64,000 bases of DNA from Diphasiastrum complanatum (GCA_029204225.1 CM055093.1:29399777-29463776); one strand, 5' to 3'. Positions 35,350 to 46,017 are shown, counted from the stretch's first letter. The notes: a model not told the origin generated them from the letters alone. Numbers and translations are program-made.

Positions 35350-36328
35350 AATAAACGTTGCAATCGTGAGATAATTGAAAAATGTCGTAACACTTTTCGT
35401 GACACTTTATCCCCTTGTACGTCATCTCGAAAACGTGAAGCGTTGCACACTGGACATTGAAGCTTTTTTAAATGCTCACCTCTATATAAAACATGGTCTT
35501 TTGGACATGCATGTATTGTGTCGTAATCCATTCCAAGCACGGTCATCATCTTTCGTGCTTCTTTTCGTGTTTTAGGTATCACATTTTCTTTCGGAAGTAT
35601 TCGATGAAACAACCTAAAAAAAGAACAATGTGAGTTGTTAGAAAAGTATAATAGTTGTGTTATGCGTTAAGTACCCGAATAAAGATGTCACGCTACGATC
35701 ACTCCATTTGTATGTTGCTTGAAGGTTTAGAATAAGAATTGACGTAGCTAGTCTTGAAATGGATGCTCCAGGATATAGAGGAGTGTCTGCCTCCTTGCGC
35801 AATAGAATCTCGTCTTCATCCATCTCAAATTGTTCGTGATCTCCGTTTTCATTAGAAGATGCATGCATATCATCATTCTCATTTGGTTCAAAGTAAGATT
35901 CAAACATGTTGTGCATTGCTTCATCATGTTGCACCTCATCATCATAATCATTAGAATCAAGTTGATTATTCTCTTTTTCAATTGTGTTTGCCTCTTCAAT
36001 TTGTTTCATTCTTTGTTTTCTCATGTCTATCAAAACTTGACGTTGATTGTAACTAAACACGGATGGATCAACTCCGTGGAATGGCATTCGATGTATTGGC
36101 TACACACATGAAACAAATTTCATAAATGACATATATAGATTGACGAAGATTATAATAAAAAACAATCATATAAAATTAACAAACCTCAACGTCTTTCAAA
36201 TTCGATGGTTGACCTTCTTCTTTTCGTCCAAACTTTCACAAATGATTTTCAACAATGCGTCTTTCACGCATCTTTTGTCCATCACACTTGAGGCATGTGC
36301 ACCATATTTTATTTTGAAAATAATTTCT
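35350..36328 (-). pseudogene. CACTA (En/Spm) TNP2-type transposase, N-terminal part, three exons
   Basis: Exon 1 (36328-36185) encodes a transposase-associated zinc-type segment (IWCTCLKCDGQKMRERRIVENHL) with an in-frame TGA after HL. Exon 2 (36099-35675) begins PIHRMPFHGVDPSVF, is acidic in the middle, and ends LYPGASISRLATSILIL...WSDRSVTSLFG. A 61 bp GT-AG intron (35674-35614) leads to exon 3 (35613 downward) with FHRILPKENVIPKTRKEARKM, CPKDHVLYRGEH, LQCPVCNASR and VLRHFSIISRLQRLF, the hallmark Transposase_21 order. After RLQRLF homology stops, so the catalytic core is missing. TNP2 would cut element ends. This copy cannot. Confidence 0.82.
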
Positions 36329-36783
36329 CTACGAGAAACAAAAATCAAGTACATGTCACTTTAGCACAATATTTTAACTTATAATAACAAAGTTTTTATG
36401 AACAAGAACACATGCATGTTTATTACTTACCTTGTTAACTTGAGTACTGTCATTCATCGCTAGACTGATCTGGTAATTCATCTCGTTGTGATAAACTGCA
36501 TATATGCACAAGTACAAAACACAAATAACATATAATTATTGTATGATTCTAATATTTTAATTTTTAGATATACCTATTCTTATACATTGTCGCTTACATG
36601 ATTCTTACGCCAATCTTGGTACAGGTTCGAGCTCTACACACATATCTCTCTCCTTTTATTAACACAGGTATGAAAGTCCCACTCCAATATGCATTAAAGT
36701 TCTGTAATCGATTTTCTTTTCTACTTCATTTCAATATATTAGGGTTTATTGTAATGTATTGTATGTTTATGAATGTAGTAATC

Positions 36784-37642
36784 ATGTCGAGGGCAGGCAG
36801 TGGTGAAAGCTCGGGAGACTTTATAAAAAATTTATATGAATCATTAACTCACGAGCAAAGAACACAACTGCAAAATATGCTTAGCCAAAATGAGGGTGGT
36901 CCCTCACAAGAGGCCACGGCTCCCGCCCCCACCGAAGAGTCATCCACAAATCCTTATTATGACGTGGATCCTCAAGGCAATATAATTGCCAATAGAAAAG
37001 GAAGGGTGGTTTTGGACCGACTCTATTCTTTATGCCAACGTCATTTTGACGACAGATTATTTAGTAAATGGTCCGAACAACCTACCAATAAACGATAGGT
37101 TATTGGTACCCTTCGTGACGAATTCCAACAAGAAGATAAATTCGAGGAGAAGAAAATTCATAAGCATATGAGCTTATGAATTAGGCATCGTCGTAATATG
37201 GCACGACGAGCTTATAGGGACGAGCAATCCAAACCTTCCTGGTGTTCAAGAAGTGATTGGAACCGTGTAAAAGCGGATGAACGAACACCAGATAAATACA
37301 AGATTCAAAAAGATATTGTGGCCGCTAGGATGTATGGGATAGGCAATCCTAGGTTGGGCTCGAGCGGAAAGGCGGGATTGCAAGCAAGCATGGTAAGTGA
37401 ACTTACACTACTCTTATAGTTTATCTTTGATTTTATCTTTGATTTTATATGCTTTTATTATTTAATATGCATTATGACTAGCTGCTTCAACGTAACCCTA
37501 AATTAATTTCAACTTCAATTGAATGCATGGATAGTTGGCGGACTATGGACGTCTACCAACTAAAGAGGAGTACGAATTTGCCTTCAAGGAATCGTGCGAC
37601 GCATTAGTCGACAAACTAAAGAGCGAGAGTCATTCTTCAAAT
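36784..37642 (+). pseudogene. TnpA/Transposase_24-like ORF, divergent from TNP2
   Basis: The ATG at 36784 starts MSRAGSGESSGDFIKNL. The frame shows TAG at 37096 and TGA about 80 bp later, both at sites where CAG/CGA would restore it. It continues HRRNMARRAYRDEQSKPSWC, VAARMYGIGNPRLGSSGKAGLQA, then a 142 bp GT-AG intron (37393-37534) and an exon LADYGRLPTKEEYEFAFKES ending at a GTAAGT donor (37642). The architecture matches the plant En/Spm accessory protein class (Transposase_24-like), by pattern only. It is transcribed away from the TNP2 pseudogene, with about 0.46 kb between the outermost exons found. Confidence 0.6.
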
Positions 37643-37649
37643 GTAAGTA

Positions 37650-38340
37650 CTAGTTTTTGTATTTATACTAATGTGGTTTGTATTTCGACGTCAATTTTAT
37701 TTAATTTAATACGATCCAGCATTAAATATTAATGTAATTTGTTTGTTTGTGTTCATGTAAACTGGACGTCACGACGACAACGAATAGATTAGGTTTATAA
37801 ATTTTAGTTGATGTTAGATCTAAAAAGACTCATGCAACATTAAAGCACAAATTTTGTAATACATTAATTCATATTATGAAAAATATTATTATTGCAAATG
37901 ATCGTGCTATATTGCCATTGCTTTTATATGTGCAATGTTTTTTTTCAAAAATTGCAATATCAAATTTAGGGATGTGGATTGACGTAATAATCAACTAAAA
38001 AATGTCGGATTTCAAAACAACAATCAAATTATATCAAAAAATAAGAATGAAATTTATGATGTGCACAAAGCATATTGAACATGAAATATTGCAATAAAAT
38101 ATTGCCATGAAGTAATGCATGAAGTATTGTCATTCATAATGAACATGAAGTAATGCATGAAATAATGAACATGAAATATAAAATGAAAAGTAGTTTAAGA
38201 ATGAAAAGTACCTCATGCTTAGTTTGTTGTTTGATCCAGATGTTGAATGCAACTCAAAAATATTGTTTTAAAAACAATTCACGAACATCGCTTCTCCAAG
38301 AACTTAACTCCAACTCCAAGAATAGCCCGAAAAAATTGAT
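37650..38340. other. AT-rich DNA with a short CATGAAGTAATG repeat
   Basis: No gene seen. 38065-38185 contains several imperfect copies of TGAACATGAA(G/A)TAATGCATGAA. Confidence 0.6.
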
Positions 38341-38850
38341 CATGCTTGTTTCTTGAGTGAATGCATTCATGATCTTGCTCTTCCCTCTTTTGTGTGTGGT
38401 TGTGATTCGTAGAGTGGATTAGATTTTCTACTTTCCTAGAGTGGATTAGATTTCATTTCTTGTTTGTGAATTAATGTAAAAATCAACATTCAGGTAAACT
38501 AAATAGACTGGGCTTGTGGTGTAGTTCTTGCATATTATCTTATAACCCTATTTTTAACGTTTTTGGGATGTCCAAGAATCAAAAGACTAGTTGGTTTCTT
38601 GATTCTTGGACTTCTAAAATACTGTAGATTAGTTTCTTGTTTCTTGTTTTGTGAATTTATGCAAGTTTAATAGTGTTTAAAATCTGATTTCAGTTTATTT
38701 TTGCAACATTAGAGTAGGATTTCAATCATTGTTCAATTGTTTTGCATGCTGATCTGATGGTTGAACGTTTTGGCATGCATGCTTGACTGATTGTGGTCGT
38801 TTATGCATGTGCTTCAGTGCAAGAGTAACAAACCTGAGTGTCCTCTGACA
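38341..38850 (+). repeat. Gypsy LTR fragment (3' part)
   Basis: Matches the 3' half of the LTR at 29691-30470: GTGTGTGGTTGTG, AGAGTGGATTAGAT, AATGTAAAAATCAACATTCAGGTAAACTAAATAGACTGG and TTCTTGCATAT...GGGATG are shared in order. The 5' half of the LTR and any internal region are missing here. Similarity to 17336-17530 continues past 38670. Confidence 0.7.
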
Positions 38851-39109
38851 GACAAGACAATACTAAAACATCAATCTGTCCCTTCTGCCTAATTTGGGCC
38901 TTGAAATGAACAAGTTAATAATCAAGCAAAGCCCATAACCTCTGTTGACAGGCAAAAGAACAAGAAACGTAACATGTAAACTAGAAACTCATGAAGAGGC
39001 CAAAAACCAACAGATTCTAAAGATCAGAATCAGTAAACATTAGACAAAATCACAAAAAAATGATTGTCTCAAAATCTACATGCAAATGCCAAAACTTGAT
39101 ACATAACAA

Positions 39110-39560
39110 CACCCGCCGCGATTTGCGACGTGAATCGCGGGCTTAATTTTTTTTAATTCGTCGTGAACGTCGGAAAAACACGTCGCCTTAAGGTCATCGG
39201 AATCCGACGACTTTAAAATACGTCGCCGTTCGACAGGCACGACGTGCCGGACACCACAGAACCAAATTCCGGTGACGTGAACAGGTGTTGACCTGGACGT
39301 CGCAAGCTCTGACGTGGCTGTCGCATTGCAACGTGCTAAAATTCAGTCAGATTCCGACATCCGTAAACACGAAATGATCCAAAAATTTCACCGACGGATG
39401 TCCAACGCCCATCCGACGTCCATCTGACGTATCCTTGAACGTCGGAATCCGATGTCCCATAAAGTTGTCGGAATCCGACGTCTGTTAACAGAATGATCAA
39501 AAAATACGTCCGACGTGTATTCGACGCGTTAGCACGTTGGAATCCGACGCGTTAGGACGT
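39110..39560. repeat. Second CpG-rich island of TCGGAATCCGAC palindromes
   Basis: Contains ATCGGAATCCGACGAC, ACGTCGGAATCCGATGTCC, TTGTCGGAATCCGACGTC, CAGATTCCGAC and GACGTGCCGGAC among other CG-rich words, as at 32.80-33.26 kb. It directly borders a minus-strand gypsy LTR fragment. Confidence 0.75.
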
Positions 39561-39639
39561 CAGATTCCGACGTTCCAAATTAGGTAAAAAATAAATAAAA
39601 AAAGAGTAAAAAACAACGCACGCACCAAAATTCGTGGAG

Positions 39640-40074
39640 GCTCTTCTCAATTCAGCATGAAGTAGGTACATTTCACAAAACTTACTCCTCTTCACAAAGA
39701 GGGAGTCTCTTAAATAAACAAGAGAGCTCCTTAGGTGGCATCCTAGTGACAATTCCACATTACACAAATTACAAGTGGAATAATGCTCTTCACTAGAGGT
39801 CACCATCAAAAGGTGGCTCACTCTACTTTCTTTAAGAGAGGTCTACTTGCATTTATTACATTTCCCTAAAAATACTAGTTCCTACATGGTCATTCCATCT
39901 TCCGGGATTCACCCTGAGGCTTACACAGTTCTTGCTTGTCATTCCTAACTAGCATTTCTCGGCTCTCAGTCTTCGTTAGTCTCGTCTTCTCAGAGACCTC
40001 CTCGGTCTAAGATGAGAAGTGCTCTTGGGTAGCTCTGCCCGATCATCTTGGGGATTCGTCAGAATCAGCCAACA
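39640..40074 (-). repeat. Gypsy LTR, minus strand (copy F)
   Basis: Read on the minus strand it starts TGTTGGCTGATTC at 40074 after the purine tract TTAGGGGTGGGTTGA and follows the copy C LTR through GACCGAGGAGGTCTCTGAGAAGACGAGACTAACGAAGACTGAGAGCCGAG to the AGAGACTCCCTCTTTGTGAAGAG phrase near 39700, then loses homology. It is truncated at its 3' end. Confidence 0.8.
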
Positions 40075-40325
40075 TCAACCCACCCCTAATGTGTTGCAGG
40101 TTCCATTGCAACTCATATTGAATGATGTCGTTCCACTTCAGCATTGACATCCTTGATTGTTACTTGGAAAAGCATAGATCCTCATTTGCATACGTAAAAC
40201 CAAGTGCTTATTGTTGTCGATCTTCATCACAAAAAACTGTTTTCTGTTATTTGCCGCAATTTCACCAGAATGTCTTATCGCTGCAAGTGGTTGACATTCT
40301 CAAAATTGGAGAGCTCCCAACAGCT

Positions 40326-40745
40326 TCACAACTTGCATACCTGAGTGCTTCCCGTGTGTCTTTTTCTCTTATCACTTGTATCTGCCATTGACGGCTTCAT
40401 CTCTGGTTTCTTGGCAGATTTTGACTTCTGCGAGGTCTGTATCCTCCATTTGCTTTTGGGTGTTTCCGTGGTTCTTCTCTCAGTTGAAGTTCCAGTCTCA
40501 AGGAAAGTCTTCGATCTGCAGGTTGCACAAACTTCGATTATCAATCTCAAGGGAATGGGCTCATCATCAAAAATTGGTGGTAGGAACAAATTTGGGTGGA
40601 CGGGAAACATGATGAAGGCTTGGTGGCAGGGTGAAGGAACTGATAGTTCTATAGTTGCAGCCTTGGACTCTTGCAATGTCAAGCTTTGACCACCACTTGT
40701 TGGGTGAGGAGCTCGCTTTATTTGCAAGTTCACGGTTGTCTTCAT
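40326..40745 (-). CDS. Conserved unknown ORF before the gypsy 3' LTR (copy F)
   Basis: A 139-codon ATG frame, homologous throughout to 28999-29397 of copy C but in inverted orientation. It lacks five residues after FIMFP, differs by one residue around IFDDEP, lacks three near SQK, and extends past the copy C stop into KRKRHTGSTQVCKL. All indels keep frame. The conserved Cys pair (VCATCRSK) and Ser/Thr/Arg-rich tail suggest a nucleic-acid-binding accessory protein, but that is only inference. Confidence 0.5.
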   Translation of the reverse strand: MKTTVNLQIKRAPHPTSGGQSLTLQESKAATIELSVPSPCHQAFIMFPVHPNLFLPPIFDDEPIPLRLIIEVCATCRSKTFLETGTSTERRTTETPKSKWRIQTSQKSKSAKKPEMKPSMADTSDKRKRHTGSTQVCKL

Positions 40746-40859
40746 CTTTCTTTTTCTGCAGCCCTACATAGCAGCATGTCCACATCTCAATCTTTTGTAG
40801 TTGTGATGAAATGCTTATGTCAATTTAAAGTGCTAATTCTTTCTATTATATCTCACTAA

Positions 40860-43255
40860 TAATTAGAATACATGCAAAGTATATTACATGTTAATAGAAT
40901 ATCTTCTCAATTAAAACCTATGCACTTTTTAAATCAAGCTACAGATACACAAAAAAAAAAATTATGCTAAACAATAGAGATGCCAAAAAAAAAAGTGACA
41001 TTGAAAAGGGTTGTCTGCAACACGACCATTTCCACTACTCGTAGGGTTTTCTCTGATTGCAATAATCCTATATACGACTAAATAAAATTTTCATACAAAT
41101 TGTTCAAAGATTATTGTAGAGATTTAAAAACATGTGCTTTGTGTCAAATGCTAAAAGGGTTAATGGGCTTTTCTATTGTTTTTCTCAATCTCATACCATA
41201 CATACATTTGCTGATATATAAGTATGAGCCACTTACTTCAAGCTAATGATCAGCAATTGTGTCAAAAATGCATGGTATCAAATAAAATATATCATATTTT
41301 AGATGTGTATGAGATACCATAAGCACTGACGTTTTCTCTGTTTGGTTATTCTTTGAAAGATCTCTAGGATTCTCTCTCTAGATTTTATTGATCCCCAGCC
41401 ACAATAAGATGTTCATCCAATTAATTTGGAGTTGTGTAGAGGTGAATATGAGCAAAAGTTGCCTATGTCAAATATTAAAAGTAACTATCAGACAATAATT
41501 AAAATTCTTGGATTACCTTTACCCAACAGTTTGGCAAAAGTTCTTGAAAAAAATTCTTGCAGACTCTCACAAGCATTATAGTGCATAATTGGATCATCTT
41601 TTATATGAGATACAGACTTTTATGCACGTGCACCCAAAAATGGTCATGTTATAGCTATATCATTAATATGAAAATATAGGGCAGATTCAACATTTGACAA
41701 TTTATGATATGAATGTCCAGTGAAATAGAAAAGTGATGAATATGCAATGGCTTGAAAGAGGTAAGGTTGCCTGCAGTTTTCAAGTTTCACAACAAGACTA
41801 GAAAAAAAATATACCAGCATTTGAGACACTTCAAGTTAAGGAAAATACAATCAATTGACAGCAACAACATGATTCATTAGAGCCTAGAATGCTAAATCTG
41901 AAATTAGATTTGTCACATCTCTTCTTCAAGCTTGGAAGAATGTATCAGACCACCTCAGTTATAAGAGAGGGCTTTCTGTGTTTCATAGCTGGCCCATTAG
42001 TCAGATTTTTGGATTCAGCATGAACACTTTAACATAAAAGCCATACACCAAGCAAGCGTTGCTAGAAACTAAAGGACTTGTTCCGGACATGGTGCAACTA
42101 CTGAAAAAAGCCACAGGTGCTTGAAATAGTTGATTCACAACAATGCCTGCAGGAAACAAGTTAAAGATTGCAAGCAAAATGGGTTGAGGGGCCAAGAGAT
42201 GAGCCAGCAAGTGCCGCTCTTATAGAACATTTATACAAGTTAGATTTTATTCTCTGGACTTTGGCCTTATAGAGCAGGTAATACTTTCCTCTTTCAGAGG
42301 AGATGAAGCCAGGGATTGCGAGCATGAGATTTTCAACAAGATAACTTCTGAACAAGAATAGGAGACCTATAGTACCTTTTAGTTGTAGCATCGAGCTATG
42401 TCTGTGTAGACGTTTTCGATGGAACAACTTTTCAAAAGCTTTCAGAAAAAACAAAGTAATCTAAGGTGTCATAATAGTTTTTTATATTACTACTTAACGA
42501 AGACATCATCTAGCTCAAAAGCACCAAGATGGTGGGAGGAAGTTTTCTATCAAGGGACGTTCAAGGTGGAAGTGTAAGTAATGTAATTGTGAGAAGAGTG
42601 GAGGGAGGGACAGATAGAGTTCGTGCCCATCATATTAAAGAGAAAGGGAAAGGAATCAATGCTTGCCACCTTTTTTTGTAGGCAATAAAGGAAATAGTCA
42701 ACTATTGCTGCTACGTGGCATCCAAGTAGAAAGACACATGTCAATGCAGCAAATAGAACATAAATCAATGTTTGTCCCCTTTTTCCGAAGGCAAAGAAGG
42801 TTGTGCTTGCTACTTTTGTAGCATCCTTGGATGCAGCACTTGTGCCACAAAATCTTTAACCTACAACTTGCACCATTCCACCGACACCAACAATACCATG
42901 TTCATCAAGTTCAGGACAAGAAGCTGCTTCTCAATCTAGACATGATGCCCCTCGACCCATCCTTCCATGTGCAACCATTTTGATGATTGTACATAAAAGG
43001 TAGTCAGCTCTTGCAACTACACGGCATCCAAGTAGAAAGGTGCATGTAGATGCAGCAGTAGCTAGAAATGGCATTTCCTTCAATCCTACTCAATCTTCTT
43101 ACTTGAAAGAAATGGCGCATTTGATCGTGAGATTTGGCTCTACATATCACCCTCCTGGCTATTAGGCATTGTGGACCAATTCAAAATGAGAGGAGTTCTG
43201 AACACAATGGCATCAAATGAAGCATAATTCATAATACATGATAGCAATTAGCAAT
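40860..43255. other. Low-repeat intergenic DNA without supported genes
   Basis: No coding exon with recognisable content was found. Overlapping minus-strand frames at 42001-42454 are open for 60-100 codons (for example a hydrophobic PQPILLAIFNLFPAGIVVNQ) but lack splice-site support or family motifs. A diverged direct repeat of about 70 bp occurs at 42690-42760 and 43000-43080 (CAACT..TGC...CTAC.(T/C)GGCATCCAAGTAGAAAG). Confidence 0.5.
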
Positions 43256-43624
43256 CCCTTGTAAAGAACACGAAATTAGCATGATATAACATCAATGGCT
43301 AAACCCCTACAGGGAACAGCATGAATATGTCTACAATCAACAAGCTATCAAATGAATAACAAGTACTCCTATTTATACTACTCTATGCCCAAGACCAGGC
43401 CCTAAAATAAAAGACTCTAGGAATGTGCCAAAAGAAGGAAAGCACTCAAATGTCAAATGGAGAGAAATTGGTGCTCCCTCCTATAAGGGCCCAAACCCCA
43501 GTTCATGAATAGAAATAAGGGCCCTAGGCCAACAAGATATAAGTAGGCCCCAAGCCGATACTAGTCCATATGTATAAGTAGCCCTAAAGTAAATGTAGCA
43601 CTTGAGGGACATGTGTCCATAACA
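43256..43624 (-). repeat. LTR start with polypurine tract, minus strand
   Basis: On the minus strand AGTGGGGGAG is followed by TGTTATGGACACATGTCCC at 43624, a classic polypurine tract plus LTR start. The related LTR at 57.8 kb reads GGGGAGAGTTATGGAC. The downstream limit is uncertain. Upstream of the tract, two diverged direct repeats (43668-43733 and 43808-43873, GCAAAAGTGCATATGTTG...CAATGCCCCAACA(T/C)GATATACTA) look like old internal sequence. No gag or pol was found. Confidence 0.6.
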
Positions 43625-43879
43625 CTCCCCCACTAAAGAAAACATTGCCCTCAATGTATGCAAAAGTGCATATGTTGCAATAACCATGCCGAAGCACAAT
43701 GCCCCAACATGATATACTAGCAAACGGGGAGTTTGTATCCTTTACATATAAGGTAATCTTAATCCATATATGCTAGAAATTCTAACAAAAAAGGTGCATA
43801 TCATTCATATTTTGCAAAAGTGCATATGTTGAAGTAAGAATGCTGAAGCACAATGCCCCAACACGATATACTAACATCA

Positions 43880-44300
43880 TAGTTGCCAGGGAATGGGAAC
43901 GAAATGGGAATGTGACCCCCTGGAAACGGGAACGTTTTCAAGAACTTGGGAAAATGGGAACACCACGTCATTGAATATACCTTTGAAACAGTGCTCAAGA
44001 AAACCGGCAAACTGTAGGAATGGAAGTGGCCTTATTTCTCAAAAATGAGTATCTTGACACTTTTGATCAGCTTTTATATAGGCATATAAACCCTTTTATG
44101 GGTGACAGTCAACAAAAAACTGAGAAGCTTCAACAAAAGCAGGTTTTATTAGAAGATTTTGCTTTTGCTACTTGGGAACGCGTTTTCACTACTATGGGAA
44201 CGTTCCCACATGATAAGGTGTTCCCAGGAACGCCTGGAAGGTGGGAACGTTGGGAAACGCGTTCCCAAGGGGTGGGAACTCCAACTGCTAGCATTCTAGC
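43880..44300. repeat. Cluster of GGGAACG/CGTTCCC words
   Basis: Two clusters (43885-43965 and 44170-44290) are packed with GGGAA(C/T)G and its complement, for example GGGAACGTTCCC, GGTGGGAACGTTGGGAAACGCGTTCCC. The 44170-44290 cluster can form several hairpins. It lies just upstream of the LINE ORF1-like start at 44341. Confidence 0.6.
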
Positions 44301-44340
44301 ATTCAACTCCATCTTTTCAAGTTTCTTCCCAGATCTGAAA

Positions 44341-45292
44341 ATGCCTCATCGAAAAGAAGTTGTTGCTTCTACGCCACATCCCGTTTCCAGTATTGCTTCC
44401 ACGTCTTCTTCACAACCAGATCTATCTTCTCCTCCTCCTTCTATGCCTTTTGCAGTCTCCATTTCTCCGTCAAATCCTATTTCGAATAGTCAAGTTATTG
44501 TTGCTCTCCCCTTGACCCCATCTTCCCCAACAGATTCTCTGTCTTCCATAGCCACACTTGCTCTTCTTCGGGAAGAACAACTCCGATTGTTTGAATATCT
44601 CGACAATCACAGAGAAAGATTGGTTTATCATGATTCTCTGCTTCTAGTTGTGCAATCTCACCTCAAGAACTTAGAAAGCTCCATCGAAGAAATCAAGAAT
44701 GAAGTTGCAGTTATCAAAAGCGACACGTCCTCTCAAATAGCTACCTCAGCTAAGCTCCAGCAACTTGAAAATCAAGTGGGACAACATCATACCGCTGTCC
44801 AATCTTGGGCAGATGTACTTAAAGATAATACACTTTCTCCACCCCCACCTCCACCTTCGTTTATCTCAGCCACATTCACCGAGAGTCGTCTACGAGAGCA
44901 CAAGTCCCTTAATGTTCGTGTCAGAGGTACCATTAACTCCAAAAACGTTGTTGAAGATGCAAAGAAGTTTTTGGTTGAGAACCTTCAGCACCATAACACA
45001 GGTGTGGAAACTGCATGGCGGCCTAAGAAGTACCCGTATACTATTGTTATCCGCTTCACCTCATTATCTCATCGACGTGAAGTCATGGTGAAAAGACTAA
45101 AATACCAAAAAAAAATTGGACGAAGATTTGACCTTCATTCAAGTCCAAGAACGCAAAAAAGCAAGACAAGAAGCTCTATCTATTGGCAAGCGACTCATCT
45201 ACTGTGACAGTATTATTAGGTTTGTAGATCGTAAGCCTATAGTTAATAAAAGTTTCCTATCCAAGATTGATCAAAGTTTGAGTTTGAGTTAG
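44341..45292 (+). pseudogene. LINE ORF1p-like gene without ORF2, one frameshift
   Basis: The ATG at 44341 starts MPHRKEVVAS. A Ser/Pro-rich N-terminus is followed by a coiled coil (LREEQLRLFEYLDNHRERL...LKNLESSIEEIKNEVAVIKS...LQQLENQV) and an RRM-like/C-terminal RNA-binding region (LNVRVRGTIN, TAWRPKKYPYTIVIRFTSLSHR). At a nine-A run (45107-45115) the frame breaks. The next frame continues with LDEDLTFIQVQERKKARQEAL and a stop at 45290. The same order occurs in ORF1 at 60984. ORF1p binds element RNA as a trimer in L1-type elements. Right after it comes a 3' tail rather than ORF2. An upstream in-frame extension to 44020 is not used because the family starts with a short basic M-x-x-(K/R) N-terminus. 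Confidence 0.75.
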
Positions 45293-45424
45293 AATTGAAG
45301 AGATGTCCAGTTTGAACCTGTAAATGGTCTTCGTACCATATTCCTAGCCATTATTCTCTTCTTCGGTAGACCTTTTTAGCTCTATTGATGTCATTGTTCC
45401 ATCTCGTTTCCATCTATTTTGGAT

Positions 45425-45482
45425 GAACTGTTTTAGTCATATATGCCTTTCACATGGAAAAGACATTAATAAAGCTTTTCCT
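45425..45482 (+). terminator. LINE 3' tail with AATAAA signal
   Basis: TTTAGTCATATATGCCTTTCACATGGAAAAGACATTAATAAAGC contains a polyadenylation-type AATAAA. The nearly same tail occurs inverted at 46018-46066. It ends the ORF1-only element directly before another LINE-like 5' end. Confidence 0.55.
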
Positions 45483-45539
45483 TCTTCTTCTCCATCCTCC
45501 CTTCTCTCTTGCGCCATATCCTGCCTATTGATCCCCTCC

Positions 45540-45734
45540 ATGGCTCCACGTAAATGGGAGAGGGGGCGGGGGGGGGCTAGCTCCCCTCGTTCTCCACCCC
45601 GCGTCCCTACTCCATCGCTGGTAACAGAGGCAGCTGCAGTTGCACTGCCTATGCTGCCAGCTGCCAATGCAATGCTGCCAGATGCCACACAGGCAGTGCT
45701 GCCAGCTGCTTGTGTGGCAGCAGTGCTGTTATGA
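45540..45734 (+). pseudogene. LINE ORF1 N-terminus-like fragment
   Basis: A pyrimidine-rich leader (CTTCTTCTTCTCCATCCTCCC) precedes ATG at 45540 and MAPRKWERGRGG, comparable to MAPKKKGG at 60984. The 64-residue frame is Ala/Leu-rich because of repeated CTGCCAGCTGCC/ATGCTGCCAG units and then stops. It may be the 5' end of a second, truncated LINE copy placed head-to-tail after the first. Confidence 0.45.
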
Positions 45735-45809
45735 GACTATAATAGTACCGACCCAACAGTACTTCTAGGTGCAGCTAACCACCAGAGGGAGAGGATAGTG
45801 TGAGTCAGA

Positions 45810-45970
45810 GGCATGCATGCATACCATGCAGTAGGTATGAGGGCCAGTAATGCCCATGCAATACATGCAGACGCATGCAGACACATGCATGACAATAGGG
45901 GGCAATGCAATCCTTCAGTGATGGGTTGGGACCCCGCATGCCAGTAACCCATGCATGCAGCATGAGCAGT
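45810..45970. promoter_or_regulatory. Cluster of RY-type CATGCATG motifs
   Basis: CATGCATGCA (45812-45821), ACATGCATG (45882-45890), GCATGCC and CCATGCATGCAGC (45949-45961), with other ATGCAGA words between, form a dense group. CATGCA(TG) is the RY element bound by B3-domain seed regulators of the ABI3/FUS3 class. Nearest genes are the LINE fragments, so a host role is uncertain and a simple-repeat origin is possible. Confidence 0.35.
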
Positions 45971-46017
45971 GGCTGCAACTACCACCTAGCACATCCATAC
46001 AAACTGAAAGAAAGATT

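Noticed and set aside
33430-39560. CACTA terminal inverted repeats around the transposase pair
   Set aside because: No matched CACTA ends were recognised by eye on either side. The element limits are left open.
42001-42454. Overlapping minus-strand frames considered as host exons
   Set aside because: Two frames overlap with neither recognisable, and no consistent GT-AG boundaries were found.
45540-45734. Alanine-rich ORF as an independent small gene
   Set aside because: Composition comes from CTGCCAGCTGCC repeats, and the start resembles the LINE ORF1 N-terminus.
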